From Candidatus Zipacnadum vermilionense (GTDB taxonomy: Bacteria > Armatimonadota > Zipacnadia > Zipacnadales > Zipacnadaceae): a stretch of DNA of 64,000 nucleotides. This document shows positions 25,416-35,046 of the stretch, piece by piece. How positions within the stretch are numbered: the stretch's first letter is position 1; every line of letters starts with the position of its first letter. A model generated the notes under the pieces. It did no database searches. It saw only the letters and a program-made list of their open reading frames with translations, and was not told the origin of the DNA. The DNA lies in the NCBI GenBank assembly GCA_029821755.1, contig JALGSV010000001.1:172540-236539 (forward strand), given 5' to 3'. The position numbers were made by a program, and so were the translations under genes.

Positions 25416-28400
25416 ATGACCAGCACCGCAACTACCCCCAGACTTCTGACTCTCGCCGTTACACTGGGGCTGGCCCTGTCGCTGGGAGGTTTCCCCTCAC
25501 CCGCCCTGGCGGCTGACCAACGTCCCGCCGTGCTCTTCGTGGGCGTAGACGCGACCGGCGTCCGCACCTGGGACGACTGGCTAGCCTCCGGCTACGAGGT
25601 AGACGCGCGCCCGATCAGCGCCATCAAGTCGGTGGAGGACCTCAAGCCCTTCAACGTCGTCATTATCGCCGACCTTCCGGCCGTAGACGGAGAGGGGAAG
25701 GTCGACAAGACGCAGCCGCCCTTCGAGGCGGCATTGCAAGCGTTCTTGGAACAGGGGGGTGGCGTGCTGGCCTTCTGCACCGGCAGCGGCTTTGCCAACA
25801 CCACGACCTCCCTCAGCCACCTGCTCCAGCCCTATGGAGCCATGGTCCCGGAGGAGCAGGTCACCGATCCACAGCATATCTTCGGCAGCATCGGGGAGTA
25901 CACGCAGGGCTGCTCTACCACGCAGATCGAGCCGGGGCCAATGACTAAGGGCGTCGCCCGCATCGGCTACTTGGGCGAGGCTTCACGCGCTGACTGCATC
26001 GAGATGACCATGCCCGTGGTGATCCAGGACGAGGCCGCGTGGCACGTGGCCGTGCGTGGTGAGCAGACCGCGTACAGCGCCGAGGGCAAGAAGGCCGGTT
26101 CCGGGACGGAGCTGAAGGACACCCCCGCCGCTTTTGCCGAATTCCCGGTGCTGGCCGTCTGGCGTGAGGTGGGGAAGGGGCGCATGTTTGTCTTCCCACT
26201 GAACCCCTCCTTCACCACCGGCTCGCCGGAGGTCTTCCTGAACGTCCTGTGGGACCAGGACGACCAGGTCAAGCCCGACGCCATGCAGAACCGTACTCTC
26301 ATCATGAACGCCGTGGCTTGGGCCGCGGAGCCCACCCTCGCCGACGGAGCCTTGGGCGGCTTCGTCACCGACCGCAACTTCCACCCCGACCAACGCGCCA
26401 TCCTCACCGGCCTGACCGCTCCCATCGACTGGAGCAAGGTGGGCTCTGGCGACAACCTCGCCCCGGCTATGGGCATGCAGCGCGGCCTGATCGGCGCCCA
26501 GAGCACCTACAGCGGCGGCCCCAGCACTGTCGCCCAGCTTTGCCAGGCGGCCAAAGCAGCCGGGTTGCAGTTCCTCGGCTTCACCGAGGATCTGGAGAAG
26601 CTCACCCCCGCCACGTGGGAGCAGCACAAGGCGGATTGCGCCGCCCAGTCGGACGACGAGTTCCTCGCCTTGCCCGGGATGCTGGCCCTCGACACGCAGG
26701 GCAACACCTGGTTCGGGATGGGCTGGGTATCCTTCCCGCCGGTGCCCGGCGTCACCACTGACTTCAAGCGCATCGATAACACCTATTACATGTTCGCGCG
26801 GGTCTTCAAGAATCGCCTGTGGGGTTTTGCGCGGGTGATGAGCAACCCCTGCCCCTGGTTTGAGATGAAGCAGTCCTCGGCCTTCGCCGTGTATACCAGC
26901 GAGCCGGGCAAGCCGCTGGATAACGCGGAGGACGTCTTCCTGCAGTCGTGCAACGACATGGAGAACTACCCGCCCTATTCGGTCACACTGGTGGACAACC
27001 CGGAGACCCTCCGGGAGGCGACGCGCGGTGTACTCAACATCTTCACCGGGCCTTCCGTGAAGGCCCTCGGGGATTACGCGCGCGGAGAAGGCGCGTACAC
27101 GATCAACTTCTTCTGGGCTACCCCCCAGCAGTGGTACCTCTCGCGCGGCCCCCGCCTTGTTTACCACGGGGGGTACAACCTGGGGAACCTGGCGGTGAAC
27201 GAGGAGTACGAGAACGTTTTCCGCTACGGCTTCAAGCTGGCCGGCCTGCAAGCGGGTGACCGCATCCTGCTCCACGACGGGGCCAAGCTATTCCGCGAGT
27301 GGCGGGCGACCGGCGCGGAGTTCGCCACCGAGCACACCTGGCCCCAGGAGCAGGTCCGGCAGTTCACTGTCAAGGTTCTGCGCGGCAACGAGACGGTGCT
27401 GCTCAGTGCCCCGGTCACCACCCACTACGGCCGCCGCTTCATGCAGTGCGGTGACCGGCAGAACACGCTGCCCTTCAATTACCAGCCGGACTACGACGGG
27501 AACGTCTACGTCTCCGGGATTCCGCTGCACGCCCACTACCGCTCCTGGGAGCCCAACACCTTGGTCTACGGCAACTTCAAGATCTGGCTGACCGGGGCCG
27601 TGGCCGTCGAGTACCAGCCGCCCATGTACATGACCTTCTGGACCAGCCCGGCGGTCACCTTTGCCGGTGACCGCCAGGAGTCGAGCCCCAGTCTCGCCTC
27701 CTACGACCACCCCCGCCTGTCCTGCCCCGGGATCATCATCGCCGACAGCGTCACCGACCGGGTCTACCCCAACGGCGGGCATAACTGGGGAGACTGCATG
27801 CCGCCTCAGCGCACCGAGCCGCTGCAGCTTTTCCGCTTGGACCAGCGGCGCTACGGGATCTACGGGATGCTGGAACAGGCCAACGGGCAGTACGTGGAGG
27901 CGAAAATCACTGCCCTGCAGGACGTAGCGCTCAAGCCGGGAAACACCTCTGTTATGGTCTCCCGCATGTCCTTCCCGATGAAGCCCACCGTCCCTCGCTG
28001 GGCGGAATTGGGGCTCGGCGACAAGCAAGAGCGCTACGACCTCCGCCAGCAGCCCACCGTGGCCCGCAGCGACAAGCTGGCCCCCGGAGACTACTTCGGC
28101 ATGTACCCGCACGGCCTGACCGGCGGCGGAGCGCAGTATGCCGTGTCCGGCAAGCTCAGCTCCTACCTCTGGACTCCCAAACAGACGGACATGGTGGATC
28201 TGGTGAACCTGGAGGTCCCCAACCAGTGGAAGAAGGGCGACCAGTTCGACTACAGCATGCTCTTCACCACCGGCGGCTCGGTCCCCACCCAGACGACCTC
28301 CACCTACAAGAAGGTCGTCTCCTTCCTGGGTCTGAAGGACGGCAAGTTCCCGGTGATCACTAAGTTGGAGGGAGGCACGCTTCTCCCCGACCCCGTGTTG

Positions 28401-28829
28401 GCCACCATCCAGGTCAAGTCCGACAGCGTCGTCAACCTGGAGACCCGTCTGAACAAGGAAGACCCGCTGGGCCTCCCGATCCGCCTGCGCGGGTACGAGC
28501 CCAACTGGCAACTGGTCTACCTCCTCAACGGGTCCCAGACCTGGCGCTATTGTGGCCAACTCGACGGTGACTTCTACTTCCACCTCTACACCAACATGGA
28601 CGCCTACCAGGTCCAGCTCGGCCATCCGTTGCTGGCGGACAATACTGACGTACGCCTTATGCTCGACGACCCGACCGGTAAGCAAAGCGCCTTCGAGGTC
28701 TACAACCCGACGGGGCAGGCGCTGAAGGTAACCCTCCGCGCCAACCCGGCCTTCCTTCCGGCGCAGACGCTCACCGTCGACCTGGCGCCGTACGAATCAA
28801 AACGCGTGGAGGTCAAGCCCGCCGGATAA
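25416..28829 (+). CDS. Large secreted protein with GATase-like and degenerate PHP-like domains (paralog A)
   Basis: A 1137-residue protein from the ATG at 25416 (GGAGGATG upstream). A possible -10 (TACAAT, 25337-25342) lies 74 bases away. Residues 1-30 form a signal peptide ending ALA. Residues about 35-320 look like a glutamine-amidotransferase-type Rossmann domain (VLFVGVDATG, GGVLAFCTGSG). From about 358 the pattern GAQSTYSGG...AKAAGLQFLGFTEDL mirrors the PHP domain start (HxHTxxS..., TDH), but its metal-binding histidines are missing. The rest is beta-rich. It is a clear paralog of the protein at 50653-53919, which shares the same order and the TEDL motif. Function unknown. Confidence 0.8.
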   Translation: MTSTATTPRLLTLAVTLGLALSLGGFPSPALAADQRPAVLFVGVDATGVRTWDDWLASGYEVDARPISAIKSVEDLKPFNVVIIADLPAVDGEGKVDKTQPPFEAALQAFLEQGGGVLAFCTGSGFANTTTSLSHLLQPYGAMVPEEQVTDPQHIFGSIGEYTQGCSTTQIEPGPMTKGVARIGYLGEASRADCIEMTMPVVIQDEAAWHVAVRGEQTAYSAEGKKAGSGTELKDTPAAFAEFPVLAVWREVGKGRMFVFPLNPSFTTGSPEVFLNVLWDQDDQVKPDAMQNRTLIMNAVAWAAEPTLADGALGGFVTDRNFHPDQRAILTGLTAPIDWSKVGSGDNLAPAMGMQRGLIGAQSTYSGGPSTVAQLCQAAKAAGLQFLGFTEDLEKLTPATWEQHKADCAAQSDDEFLALPGMLALDTQGNTWFGMGWVSFPPVPGVTTDFKRIDNTYYMFARVFKNRLWGFARVMSNPCPWFEMKQSSAFAVYTSEPGKPLDNAEDVFLQSCNDMENYPPYSVTLVDNPETLREATRGVLNIFTGPSVKALGDYARGEGAYTINFFWATPQQWYLSRGPRLVYHGGYNLGNLAVNEEYENVFRYGFKLAGLQAGDRILLHDGAKLFREWRATGAEFATEHTWPQEQVRQFTVKVLRGNETVLLSAPVTTHYGRRFMQCGDRQNTLPFNYQPDYDGNVYVSGIPLHAHYRSWEPNTLVYGNFKIWLTGAVAVEYQPPMYMTFWTSPAVTFAGDRQESSPSLASYDHPRLSCPGIIIADSVTDRVYPNGGHNWGDCMPPQRTEPLQLFRLDQRRYGIYGMLEQANGQYVEAKITALQDVALKPGNTSVMVSRMSFPMKPTVPRWAELGLGDKQERYDLRQQPTVARSDKLAPGDYFGMYPHGLTGGGAQYAVSGKLSSYLWTPKQTDMVDLVNLEVPNQWKKGDQFDYSMLFTTGGSVPTQTTSTYKKVVSFLGLKDGKFPVITKLEGGTLLPDPVLATIQVKSDSVVNLETRLNKEDPLGLPIRLRGYEPNWQLVYLLNGSQTWRYCGQLDGDFYFHLYTNMDAYQVQLGHPLLADNTDVRLMLDDPTGKQSAFEVYNPTGQALKVTLRANPAFLPAQTLTVDLAPYESKRVEVKPAG

Positions 28830-28863
28830 CCACAGCCAACGCCGCGCGCCCCCGGCCGCTTTG

Positions 28864-28913
28864 ACCTTCCCTTCCCTACAAGGGGAGGGGCAGGGGGGTG
28901 AGGCTCCGCGGCC
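28864..28913. repeat. GC-rich palindromic intergenic repeat, copy A
   Basis: C-rich arm CCCTTCCCT, short loop, then AGGGGAGGGGCAGGGGGGTGAGGC. The GGGG(C/T)AGGGGGTGAGGC tail is shared with the copies at 31938 and 42080. The arms pair with G-U wobbles. Confidence 0.5.
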
Positions 28914-28936
28914 AGTGACTGGGAATGTCGCCGATC

Positions 28937-28965
28937 TTGCGCATCACGCCTATCTGTGGTAATCT
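28937..28965 (+). promoter_or_regulatory. Probable galU promoter
   Basis: TTGCGC (28937-28942) and TAATCT (28960-28965) are 17 bases apart, with TGG just before the -10 as an extended element. The leader to the ATG at 29044 would be about 70 bases. Confidence 0.5.
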
Positions 28966-29043
28966 GACTCAGCGACGGGCACCCCATGAACGCAGGGGTC
29001 ATGGGGGCAGAGGCTGGCACCCGCTCCGCCCGACCTGACGACC

Positions 29044-29985
29044 ATGTCTGACCCCAACTCTTTCCGAACCGCCATCCGCCGCGCGGTGATCCCCGCCGCC
29101 GGTCTGGGTACCCGCCTGCTCCCCGTCACCCGCGCCCAGCCCAAGGAAATGCTGCCCCTGGGCATCACACCGGTCATTCAGATCGTCGCCCAGGAGCTAG
29201 TTGCTGCCGGGTTGGACCAGGCCCTGATCATCACCGGTCGCGGCAAGGAATCCATCGAGGACCACTTCGATCCTGCCTACAATGCCGACTACGTCCCCGA
29301 CGCTCCCCATCCGGACCTCGACGTCTTTGACCGGGCCAACCTGCGCCTTTACTACACCCGCCAGGCCACTCCCCGCGGCCTCGGCGATGCCTTACTGCAC
29401 GCGGAGGACTTCGCCGGGGAGCATGATTTCGTGGTCGCGCTGGGCGATTGCGCCATCGTCGGCGACGGCCGGCCCTCCCTGCTGGAACGCTTGGTGGCTA
29501 CACACCTGAGCCAGGGCGCCGCCGCCACCATCGCCGTCCAGCGGGTGAGTGCCGAGCAGACCCGTCGGTACGGCATAGTCGCGGTGGGGGAGCAGACCCC
29601 CGACCTCGCCTGGCCCGTGACCAGCATCGTCGAGAAGCCCGGCCCCGAAGCGGCTCCCAGCCGCTGGGCGGTGTCAGCCCGCTACGTCTTTAGCCCCGAC
29701 CTTTTCCGTTTCCTCCACGACGCCGCGCCCGGCTATGGCGGCGAGATTCAGTTGACCGACGCTATCCAGGGGATGATCGAGGCCGGCCTGCCCGTGTGGG
29801 CGGTGCCCCTGGACGAGAAGGAGATTAGGCTGGATGTGGGGAATAACCTAGCGTATGGACGGGCCTTTATAAGAACGGTTCTGTCCGACCCGGAAACGGG
29901 GCCCGCGCTGCGGCAATACGTGGCGACGCTGCTCGACCTGTGGGAGGGGCGCTGCACGCAGGACCCGGACCGGGCGAGAGATTGA
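29044..29985 (+). CDS. galU: UTP-glucose-1-phosphate uridylyltransferase
   Basis: A 313-residue enzyme with the GalU signature AAGLGTRLLPVTRAQPKEMLPLG, followed by ITGRGKESIEDHFD, VALGDC and IVEKPGPEAAPS. It makes UDP-glucose for surface glycans and cell envelope. It is followed after 26 bases by a PRC-barrel gene, so the two may be co-transcribed. The length is normal for bacterial GalU. No anomaly seen. Confidence 0.95.
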   Translation: MSDPNSFRTAIRRAVIPAAGLGTRLLPVTRAQPKEMLPLGITPVIQIVAQELVAAGLDQALIITGRGKESIEDHFDPAYNADYVPDAPHPDLDVFDRANLRLYYTRQATPRGLGDALLHAEDFAGEHDFVVALGDCAIVGDGRPSLLERLVATHLSQGAAATIAVQRVSAEQTRRYGIVAVGEQTPDLAWPVTSIVEKPGPEAAPSRWAVSARYVFSPDLFRFLHDAAPGYGGEIQLTDAIQGMIEAGLPVWAVPLDEKEIRLDVGNNLAYGRAFIRTVLSDPETGPALRQYVATLLDLWEGRCTQDPDRARD

Positions 29986-30011
29986 GCCAGGACCACAAGG
30001 GAGGGACGCCT

Positions 30012-30764
30012 GTGCGGGAAATAAGCAGTCTCCTGAATTCAGAAGTCATCTCGGTGAAGGAAGGCAAGCGCCTGGGCGTGATCAGTCAGGCAGTATACGA
30101 CTTGGCCGCGGGGCGTCTGCTGGGTCTGATCATCGGCAAGGGCCCCGCCGAAAAGGGGATCCGCGCCGCGGATATCAAGACCTGGGGGCCCGACGTGGTC
30201 ATGGTGGAAAAGAGCGAAGTCGCCAAGCGGCTGTCGGAACTCCCGGAACTCCTCGACGCCCGGCGTGATCCCGGCCGGCCCCCGCAGCAGGTAGTCACCG
30301 ACGCTGGACAGCGCCTGGGCCGCCTCAGCCGGGTGTACCTGGCGGGCGCGAAGTTCCAGATCGTCCGCTTTGAGGTCAGCGGCGGCGCCTGGCGCGACCT
30401 GACCGAGGGCGTGCTGTCCATGCCCGTGGCCAAGGGTATCATCCACGGTCCGGACACCATCATCGTCCCTGCCGAGGCCGTCGCCAAGGCGACCGAGGGC
30501 GCCAGCCTGAAGGCCTCCGTAGGTAAGGCCACTGAAGTCGTGCGCGATGCTGCCACGGAGGGCGCCAAGCAACTGGCCGAGAGTGTAGAATCCGGTACCG
30601 AAGTGGTCAAGAAGACGCTCGCCACGCCGCTCGGTAAGGCCGAATCGGTGGTGCCGGAGGAGAAGCCGGAACCGGCCGCACCCAAGAGTGCCCCGAAGGC
30701 CAAGAAACCCAGCGCTACTAAGCCGAAGCCGAAGCCGAAGGCGGAGGAGGAAGAGAAGGAGTAG
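30012..30764 (+). CDS. PRC-barrel domain protein with low-complexity tail
   Basis: A 250-residue protein from a GTG preceded by AAGGGAGGG. Residues 1-75 (LLNSEVISVKEGKRLGVISQ) and about 90-160 (VVTDAGQRLGRLSRVYL) are two PRC-barrel-like repeats. From about 165 the sequence becomes Ala/Val/Lys/Glu-rich, possibly helical, ending in a Pro/Lys tail with repeated KPKPK. PRC-barrel proteins occur in stress, RNA-maturation and photosynthetic contexts. The role here is unknown. The basic tail suggests nucleic acid or polyanion binding (inference). Downstream of galU in the same direction. Confidence 0.8.
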   Translation: MREISSLLNSEVISVKEGKRLGVISQAVYDLAAGRLLGLIIGKGPAEKGIRAADIKTWGPDVVMVEKSEVAKRLSELPELLDARRDPGRPPQQVVTDAGQRLGRLSRVYLAGAKFQIVRFEVSGGAWRDLTEGVLSMPVAKGIIHGPDTIIVPAEAVAKATEGASLKASVGKATEVVRDAATEGAKQLAESVESGTEVVKKTLATPLGKAESVVPEEKPEPAAPKSAPKAKKPSATKPKPKPKAEEEEKE

Positions 30765-30873
30765 AAGGCTGCCCCCACCTTCTTAGCTCCTTCCTTGTGT
30801 CAGCGGGCATCCCTAGATCCTGATCTGGCGGCCTGAACGCTGGGCCTTCGCCGCAGCTGGCGATCCTATGCCA

Positions 30874-30932
30874 ACCAGCCCCCTCCCGTTCCACGCACTG
30901 AGCGTGCGTAGGGAGGGGGACGGGGGAGGGTT
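30874..30932. repeat. GC-rich palindromic intergenic repeat, copy B
   Basis: Outer arms CCCCCTCCCGT and GGGAGGGGGACGGGGGAGGG flank an inner CGCAC/GTGCG hairpin. It resembles copies A, C, D and E in overall layout but is the most divergent. Confidence 0.35.
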
Positions 30933-30954
30933 GCCCTTGGCTCGCCACCCAACC

Positions 30955-31878
30955 ATGGATGCAGTCATCGCTGAAGCAACCGATCTTCTGGGCGCGACGG
31001 AGGGCCTCTCCGTCGTGCCCCACGCACCCCTCGCGGAGTACACCTCTTTTGGCATCGGCGGCCCCGCCGACCTGCTGGTCATCCCCCACGACCTGTCCGC
31101 GCTGCTCGGAGTCCTCCCCCGGCTATCAGCGCTAGCCGTACCCGTGGCTTATCTCGGCAAGGGCACCAACGTCCTGGTCAGCGATGCCGGCGTGCGTGGG
31201 GTGGTGGTGAAACTCTCCGGCGTTCTCCTAGGGCTGCAGACCAGCGGCTCCGAGATCACTGCCGCGGCCGGCGAGAGCCTCGGCGCCATCTCTCACCTGG
31301 CGGCGGACGCCGGGCTGTCGGGCCTGGAGTTCTCTGCGGGCATCCCCGGCACGGTAGGCGGGGCAGCCATCATGAACGCGGGCACCCAAGGTGGCGAGAT
31401 GGCGCAGGTGGTGAGCTGGGTGGAGGTGGCCGACCCGAACGGGGAGGTGGTGCGCCTGAGCCCCGAGCAAGCCGGCTTCGACTACCGGCGCAGCCGTCTG
31501 CGCGAGGCGGGCCGCCTGGTCTGCCGCGTCGGGTTGCGCTTGGCCCCCGCCGATCCCCGCGAGGTCCACCGGCGGGTTTGCGAGATCCTCCAACGGCGTG
31601 TCGGCAAGCAGCCGCTCGCCGCGCGCAGCGCCGGGTGCATCTTCAAGCGTCCTGCCGGCGACTACGCTGGGCGCCTGGTAGAGGCGGTCAACGGCAAGGG
31701 CCTCAGGGTGGGCGGGGCTATGGTCTCGCCCAAACATGCCAACTTCATCGTCAACATTGGACAGGCGCGCGCCCAGGATGTCCTGGAGCTAGCCCGTCTG
31801 GTGCAATCCCGTGTCCGCGAGGAGTTCGGCGTGGACCTGGAGACCGAGATCTGTTTGCTGGGCGAGGAGGTCTGCTGA
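30955..31878 (+). CDS. murB: UDP-N-acetylenolpyruvoylglucosamine reductase
   Basis: A 307-residue FAD enzyme of peptidoglycan synthesis. Motifs: YTSFGIGG (flavin), YLGKGTNVLVSDAG, GIPGTVGGAAIMNAG, the catalytic region SAGCIFKRP (Cys where type I enzymes have Ser, as in type II MurB) and ETEICLLGE with the C-terminal Glu. It reduces the enolpyruvyl group to the lactyl ether of UDP-MurNAc. The ATG at 30955 fits the family N-terminus; the frame runs back to 30868 through a palindromic repeat and is unlikely to be coding there. It is isolated from other mur genes. Confidence 0.94.
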   Translation: MDAVIAEATDLLGATEGLSVVPHAPLAEYTSFGIGGPADLLVIPHDLSALLGVLPRLSALAVPVAYLGKGTNVLVSDAGVRGVVVKLSGVLLGLQTSGSEITAAAGESLGAISHLAADAGLSGLEFSAGIPGTVGGAAIMNAGTQGGEMAQVVSWVEVADPNGEVVRLSPEQAGFDYRRSRLREAGRLVCRVGLRLAPADPREVHRRVCEILQRRVGKQPLAARSAGCIFKRPAGDYAGRLVEAVNGKGLRVGGAMVSPKHANFIVNIGQARAQDVLELARLVQSRVREEFGVDLETEICLLGEEVC

Positions 31879-31937
31879 CCTGGGCACTAGTCTAGCCGTG
31901 CTGGTCTGTGAGGACTTCGCTTTGCCACTGGTGGTCT

Positions 31938-31997
31938 GTCACCCCCTCTCCCGCCCGGGGCGTCTGCGCCCAGCGAGGGGGTAGGGGGTGAGGCCCT
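31938..31997. repeat. GC-rich palindromic intergenic repeat, copy C
   Basis: TCACCCCCTCTCCCGC..., an inner GGGCGTCTGCGCCC hairpin, then AGCGAGGGGGTAGGGGGTGAGGC. The inner core is nearly identical to copy E (GGGCGTCTCCGCCC) and the outer arms pair over about 14 bases. It ends 13 bases before the next ATG. Confidence 0.6.
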
Positions 31998-32010
31998 CCC
32001 CGTGCGACCC

Positions 32011-34983
32011 ATGAACCAATCGCCTTGCCGCCTCGCTCTTGCCGCGCTGACCCTCCTCTGCCTGGGCTTCCCCGCCCGGGCTCTCACCCCCGTGTCCGGC
32101 ACGCTCACCGGCTCGATTCACTGGACGCAGGCCGGGTCCCCCTACCGCCTAACCGGCGACACCATCGTCGCCGCCGCCGCCACGCTCACGGTGGACCCTG
32201 GGGTGCGTGTCGAAGCCACTGGCGCCTATGCCCTGACCATTGCCGGGACGCTCCTGGTCCCTGCCCCTGGCGGCAACCGGGCTGTCTTCACCTCCACCAG
32301 CTCCAGCCCCGGCTCTTGGGGCGGGGTCGTGCTCGCCTCCGGCGCTACTGCCACAGTCTCCGGCGCTGACTTCATGTTCGGCGCCACCTGCCTCACCGTC
32401 GACGGCGCCCAGGCCTCCTTCACCAACTGCCGCTTCTCCTACGCCTCGCAGGATGGGGCTGTGGTCTACAACCAGGCCCAGTTCACCGCGCAGGACTGTA
32501 TCTTCGGGCACAACGGCCGCCGCGGGCTCTACCTTGAGACCGTCTACCCCCAGGGCTCCGTCACCGACTGCAGCTTCAACTACAACGGCGAGTACCCCCT
32601 CTTCTCCAAGGCCAACTGTGTCGGGATGCTCGGCTCGGGCCTGTCCTTCATCCGCAACGCTCACCAGGAGATAGCGGTCAGCACCTCCGCGGCCACGGAC
32701 ATCCAGCGCTCGCAGACGTGGACCTCCCAGCCGCTGCCGCTCAACCTCGCAGCCGAGTCCACCGGCGAGCTAACCATCCCCGCCGGGGTGACGCTCACTC
32801 TGCGCCCGTCGCTCCGGGTCATCGGGACGCGCCTGGACGTGGCCGGCGGCCTGGTCTGCGGACAGGCGGGCGCTGCTCAGGTCAAGCTGGTCGGCCCCGC
32901 CGCCACTCCCGGCTCCTGGGAGGGCGTGCGCGTTCTCCCGGGCGGCGCCGCCGAGTTCCACTCCACCGTCCTCCGCTACGCCACCACCGCGGTGTCCGCA
33001 GAATCCGCGACCGTCATCGCCACAGGTTCCGAGTTTCTCTCCAGCCAGTTCGACGGCCTCCGGATGGCCGGAAGCTCACAACTGACTGCTTCCGACTGCC
33101 TTCTCCAGGGGAACGGCCGCAACGGAATTCGATTGACCGGACCGGCCTCCGGTAGCATCGCCCAGACACGCTTCCGGAGCAACGCCGACTATCCGATCTA
33201 CGTCGAAGCTCGCAACGCAGGGCTGCTGGGACGGGGCAATTCCTACTGGGCCAACGCCAGGCAAGCAGTAGGTGTGGCCTGCGGCGGCGACCCCGACCTC
33301 GCAACCTCCGCGATCTGGAGCAACCAGGGCATTCCCTATGACCTCACCGCCCGTCCGACGGATGCTACCCTTGCCATCGGCGCGGGGGCTACCCTCAGCC
33401 TGGGCCTGGGGACCGCTCTGCTGGGGGGGGGCCTAGACGTCTACGGCACGCTGAACGCAACCGGCGGGCCTGGTCGCCCCGTGGAGTTTCTCCCCGCCGT
33501 CGGCGCTACCCCTGGCTCCTGGCTGGGGATCACCTTCCACCCCGGTTCCGGCGGCAGTCTCCGCAACTGCACTATCGACCGCGCCGAGACTGGCGTAGCC
33601 CTGCTCAGCGCCTCCCCAACGCTCACCTACTGCGCTATCCGCCACTGCCGCTACGCCGCGGTGGACTGTCAGGGCGCGGCCGCCCCCGTCCTCGCCACCT
33701 GCTTTCTCACCGACAACCAGGGTGACGGGGTGGCGACCAGCGATACGGCCCAGCCCAACTTGGGCAACCTGGGCAACGCCTCTGCCGCCGACGACGGTCG
33801 CAACGTCTTGCGCAACAACGGGGACTACGATATTCGCCACCGCTCCTCGCGTCCGCTGTTGGCGCAGAACAACTGGTGGGAGACGGGCGACGCCGGCGCC
33901 ATCGCCGTCCGTATTTACGACGGCAGCGACCACGCGGGCTATGGAATCGTCACCTTCTCGCCCTTCCTCTCCCCGGCCGGCCGCCCGGCCCCGGTACTGG
34001 TGTGGACGGGCGAGGCAGGATATGTCAGCTCCGGTGTCTCGCCCGCCCAGGGCCTCCCGCAGGCCAAGTACGACTTCCGCGTCAAGTACCTCAGCGCCCA
34101 GGGCCGCGTCCCGCGCTACGTGCGGCTGTACTTGTACGCGGGGGAGGACGCCTACCCCGGCAGCCCCTTCGCCCTGAAGTACCGCTCCGGCACCAGCGCC
34201 AGGTCCGGCCTCATCTACGGCGTGTCCGTGCGCCTGCCCGCGAGCCGCGATTTCTCCTATCGCTTGGAGGCCGCCGATACCCTCCTGCCCGCCACCGGCG
34301 CCCCCACCGGGACCCAATCCGGCCCGCTAGTCAACACCGCCCCCACCCTCCAGTGGGCCGGCGGCAACCACTACCCTACTGACGGCGTATACCCCACCAC
34401 CGGCTCGGCCGGCGGCACCTTCGTCTTCCGCATCAAGTACCGCGACGCTAACGCCAACCCGCCCACCGCGGTCTTGCTGTATCTGGAGCGTGGGGGAGTG
34501 CCGGTCGCGGGGAGTCCCTTCGCGATGGGGTGGGAGTGGGGGACTATGTCGGGCGGGGCGGTCTACGAGCAGGTGCTGCTGCTGACGGCCGGGAGCTACC
34601 GGTACCGTTTCGCGGCTGACGACGGCCTCGCTGCCGCCACCGGTGCGCCCACGAACTGGAAAACCGGCCCCCAGGTAGGGACCGGCGTGTCGAGCGTCAT
34701 GACCAGTGTATCCGCCCTCCCCGCCCCGGGCGGCAGAGCCGAAATTCGCTGCCGCCTGGCCCAGGCCGCCGACCTCACCATCACCGTCCGCAACCTCGCT
34801 GGCCGTCCGGTAGCCACGGTCGTTTCGGGCTTGCCCTGCGAGGTGGGGGAGAGGGTCATCCTCTGGAATCGCCGCAGCGCCCACGGCACCCTCCTCCCGC
34901 GCGGTACCTACTTCCTAGAGGCAGTGGCCCGTTCCCCCCACGGCTCCCTCTCCCGCCAAACCGTCACCCTCACCCTCCGCTAG
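32011..34983 (+). CDS. Secreted right-handed beta-helix protein with FlgD-like C-terminal domain
   Basis: A 990-residue protein with a signal peptide (MNQSPCRLALAALTLL, cleavage after ARA). Residues about 30-640 contain three repeated blocks, each with LTVDPGV/LTIPAGVTL, PGSWEGV/PGSWGGV, TATVSGADF-like turns and NGRNGIRL/NGRRGLYL, typical of pectate-lyase-like parallel beta-helices. Two Ig-like segments follow (GEAGYVSSGVSP, GGNHYPTDGVYP), then a last 90 residues resembling a FlgD-Ig/T9SS-type sorting domain (TVRNLAGRPVATV, LPRGTYFLEA). No lyase active site was recognised. Probably surface or secreted and carbohydrate binding. Confidence 0.85.
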   Translation: MNQSPCRLALAALTLLCLGFPARALTPVSGTLTGSIHWTQAGSPYRLTGDTIVAAAATLTVDPGVRVEATGAYALTIAGTLLVPAPGGNRAVFTSTSSSPGSWGGVVLASGATATVSGADFMFGATCLTVDGAQASFTNCRFSYASQDGAVVYNQAQFTAQDCIFGHNGRRGLYLETVYPQGSVTDCSFNYNGEYPLFSKANCVGMLGSGLSFIRNAHQEIAVSTSAATDIQRSQTWTSQPLPLNLAAESTGELTIPAGVTLTLRPSLRVIGTRLDVAGGLVCGQAGAAQVKLVGPAATPGSWEGVRVLPGGAAEFHSTVLRYATTAVSAESATVIATGSEFLSSQFDGLRMAGSSQLTASDCLLQGNGRNGIRLTGPASGSIAQTRFRSNADYPIYVEARNAGLLGRGNSYWANARQAVGVACGGDPDLATSAIWSNQGIPYDLTARPTDATLAIGAGATLSLGLGTALLGGGLDVYGTLNATGGPGRPVEFLPAVGATPGSWLGITFHPGSGGSLRNCTIDRAETGVALLSASPTLTYCAIRHCRYAAVDCQGAAAPVLATCFLTDNQGDGVATSDTAQPNLGNLGNASAADDGRNVLRNNGDYDIRHRSSRPLLAQNNWWETGDAGAIAVRIYDGSDHAGYGIVTFSPFLSPAGRPAPVLVWTGEAGYVSSGVSPAQGLPQAKYDFRVKYLSAQGRVPRYVRLYLYAGEDAYPGSPFALKYRSGTSARSGLIYGVSVRLPASRDFSYRLEAADTLLPATGAPTGTQSGPLVNTAPTLQWAGGNHYPTDGVYPTTGSAGGTFVFRIKYRDANANPPTAVLLYLERGGVPVAGSPFAMGWEWGTMSGGAVYEQVLLLTAGSYRYRFAADDGLAAATGAPTNWKTGPQVGTGVSSVMTSVSALPAPGGRAEIRCRLAQAADLTITVRNLAGRPVATVVSGLPCEVGERVILWNRRSAHGTLLPRGTYFLEAVARSPHGSLSRQTVTLTLR

Positions 34984-35046
34984 CGCCATTCCCTCTCACG
35001 TTCCACGTTCCACCGCCCCTCCCCACTTGCGACTCACGACTTCCCC

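Noticed and set aside
25983..28685. Long minus-strand open frames (430 and 465 residues) opposite the large secreted protein
   Set aside because: They are antisense to a protein with signal peptide, ribosome binding site and paralog, and their composition (Val/Gly/Leu/Arg-rich, no motifs) is that of a GC-rich shadow frame.
33433..34317. Minus-strand 294-residue frame opposite the beta-helix protein
   Set aside because: Gly/Val-rich frame antisense to clear repeats; no start signal.
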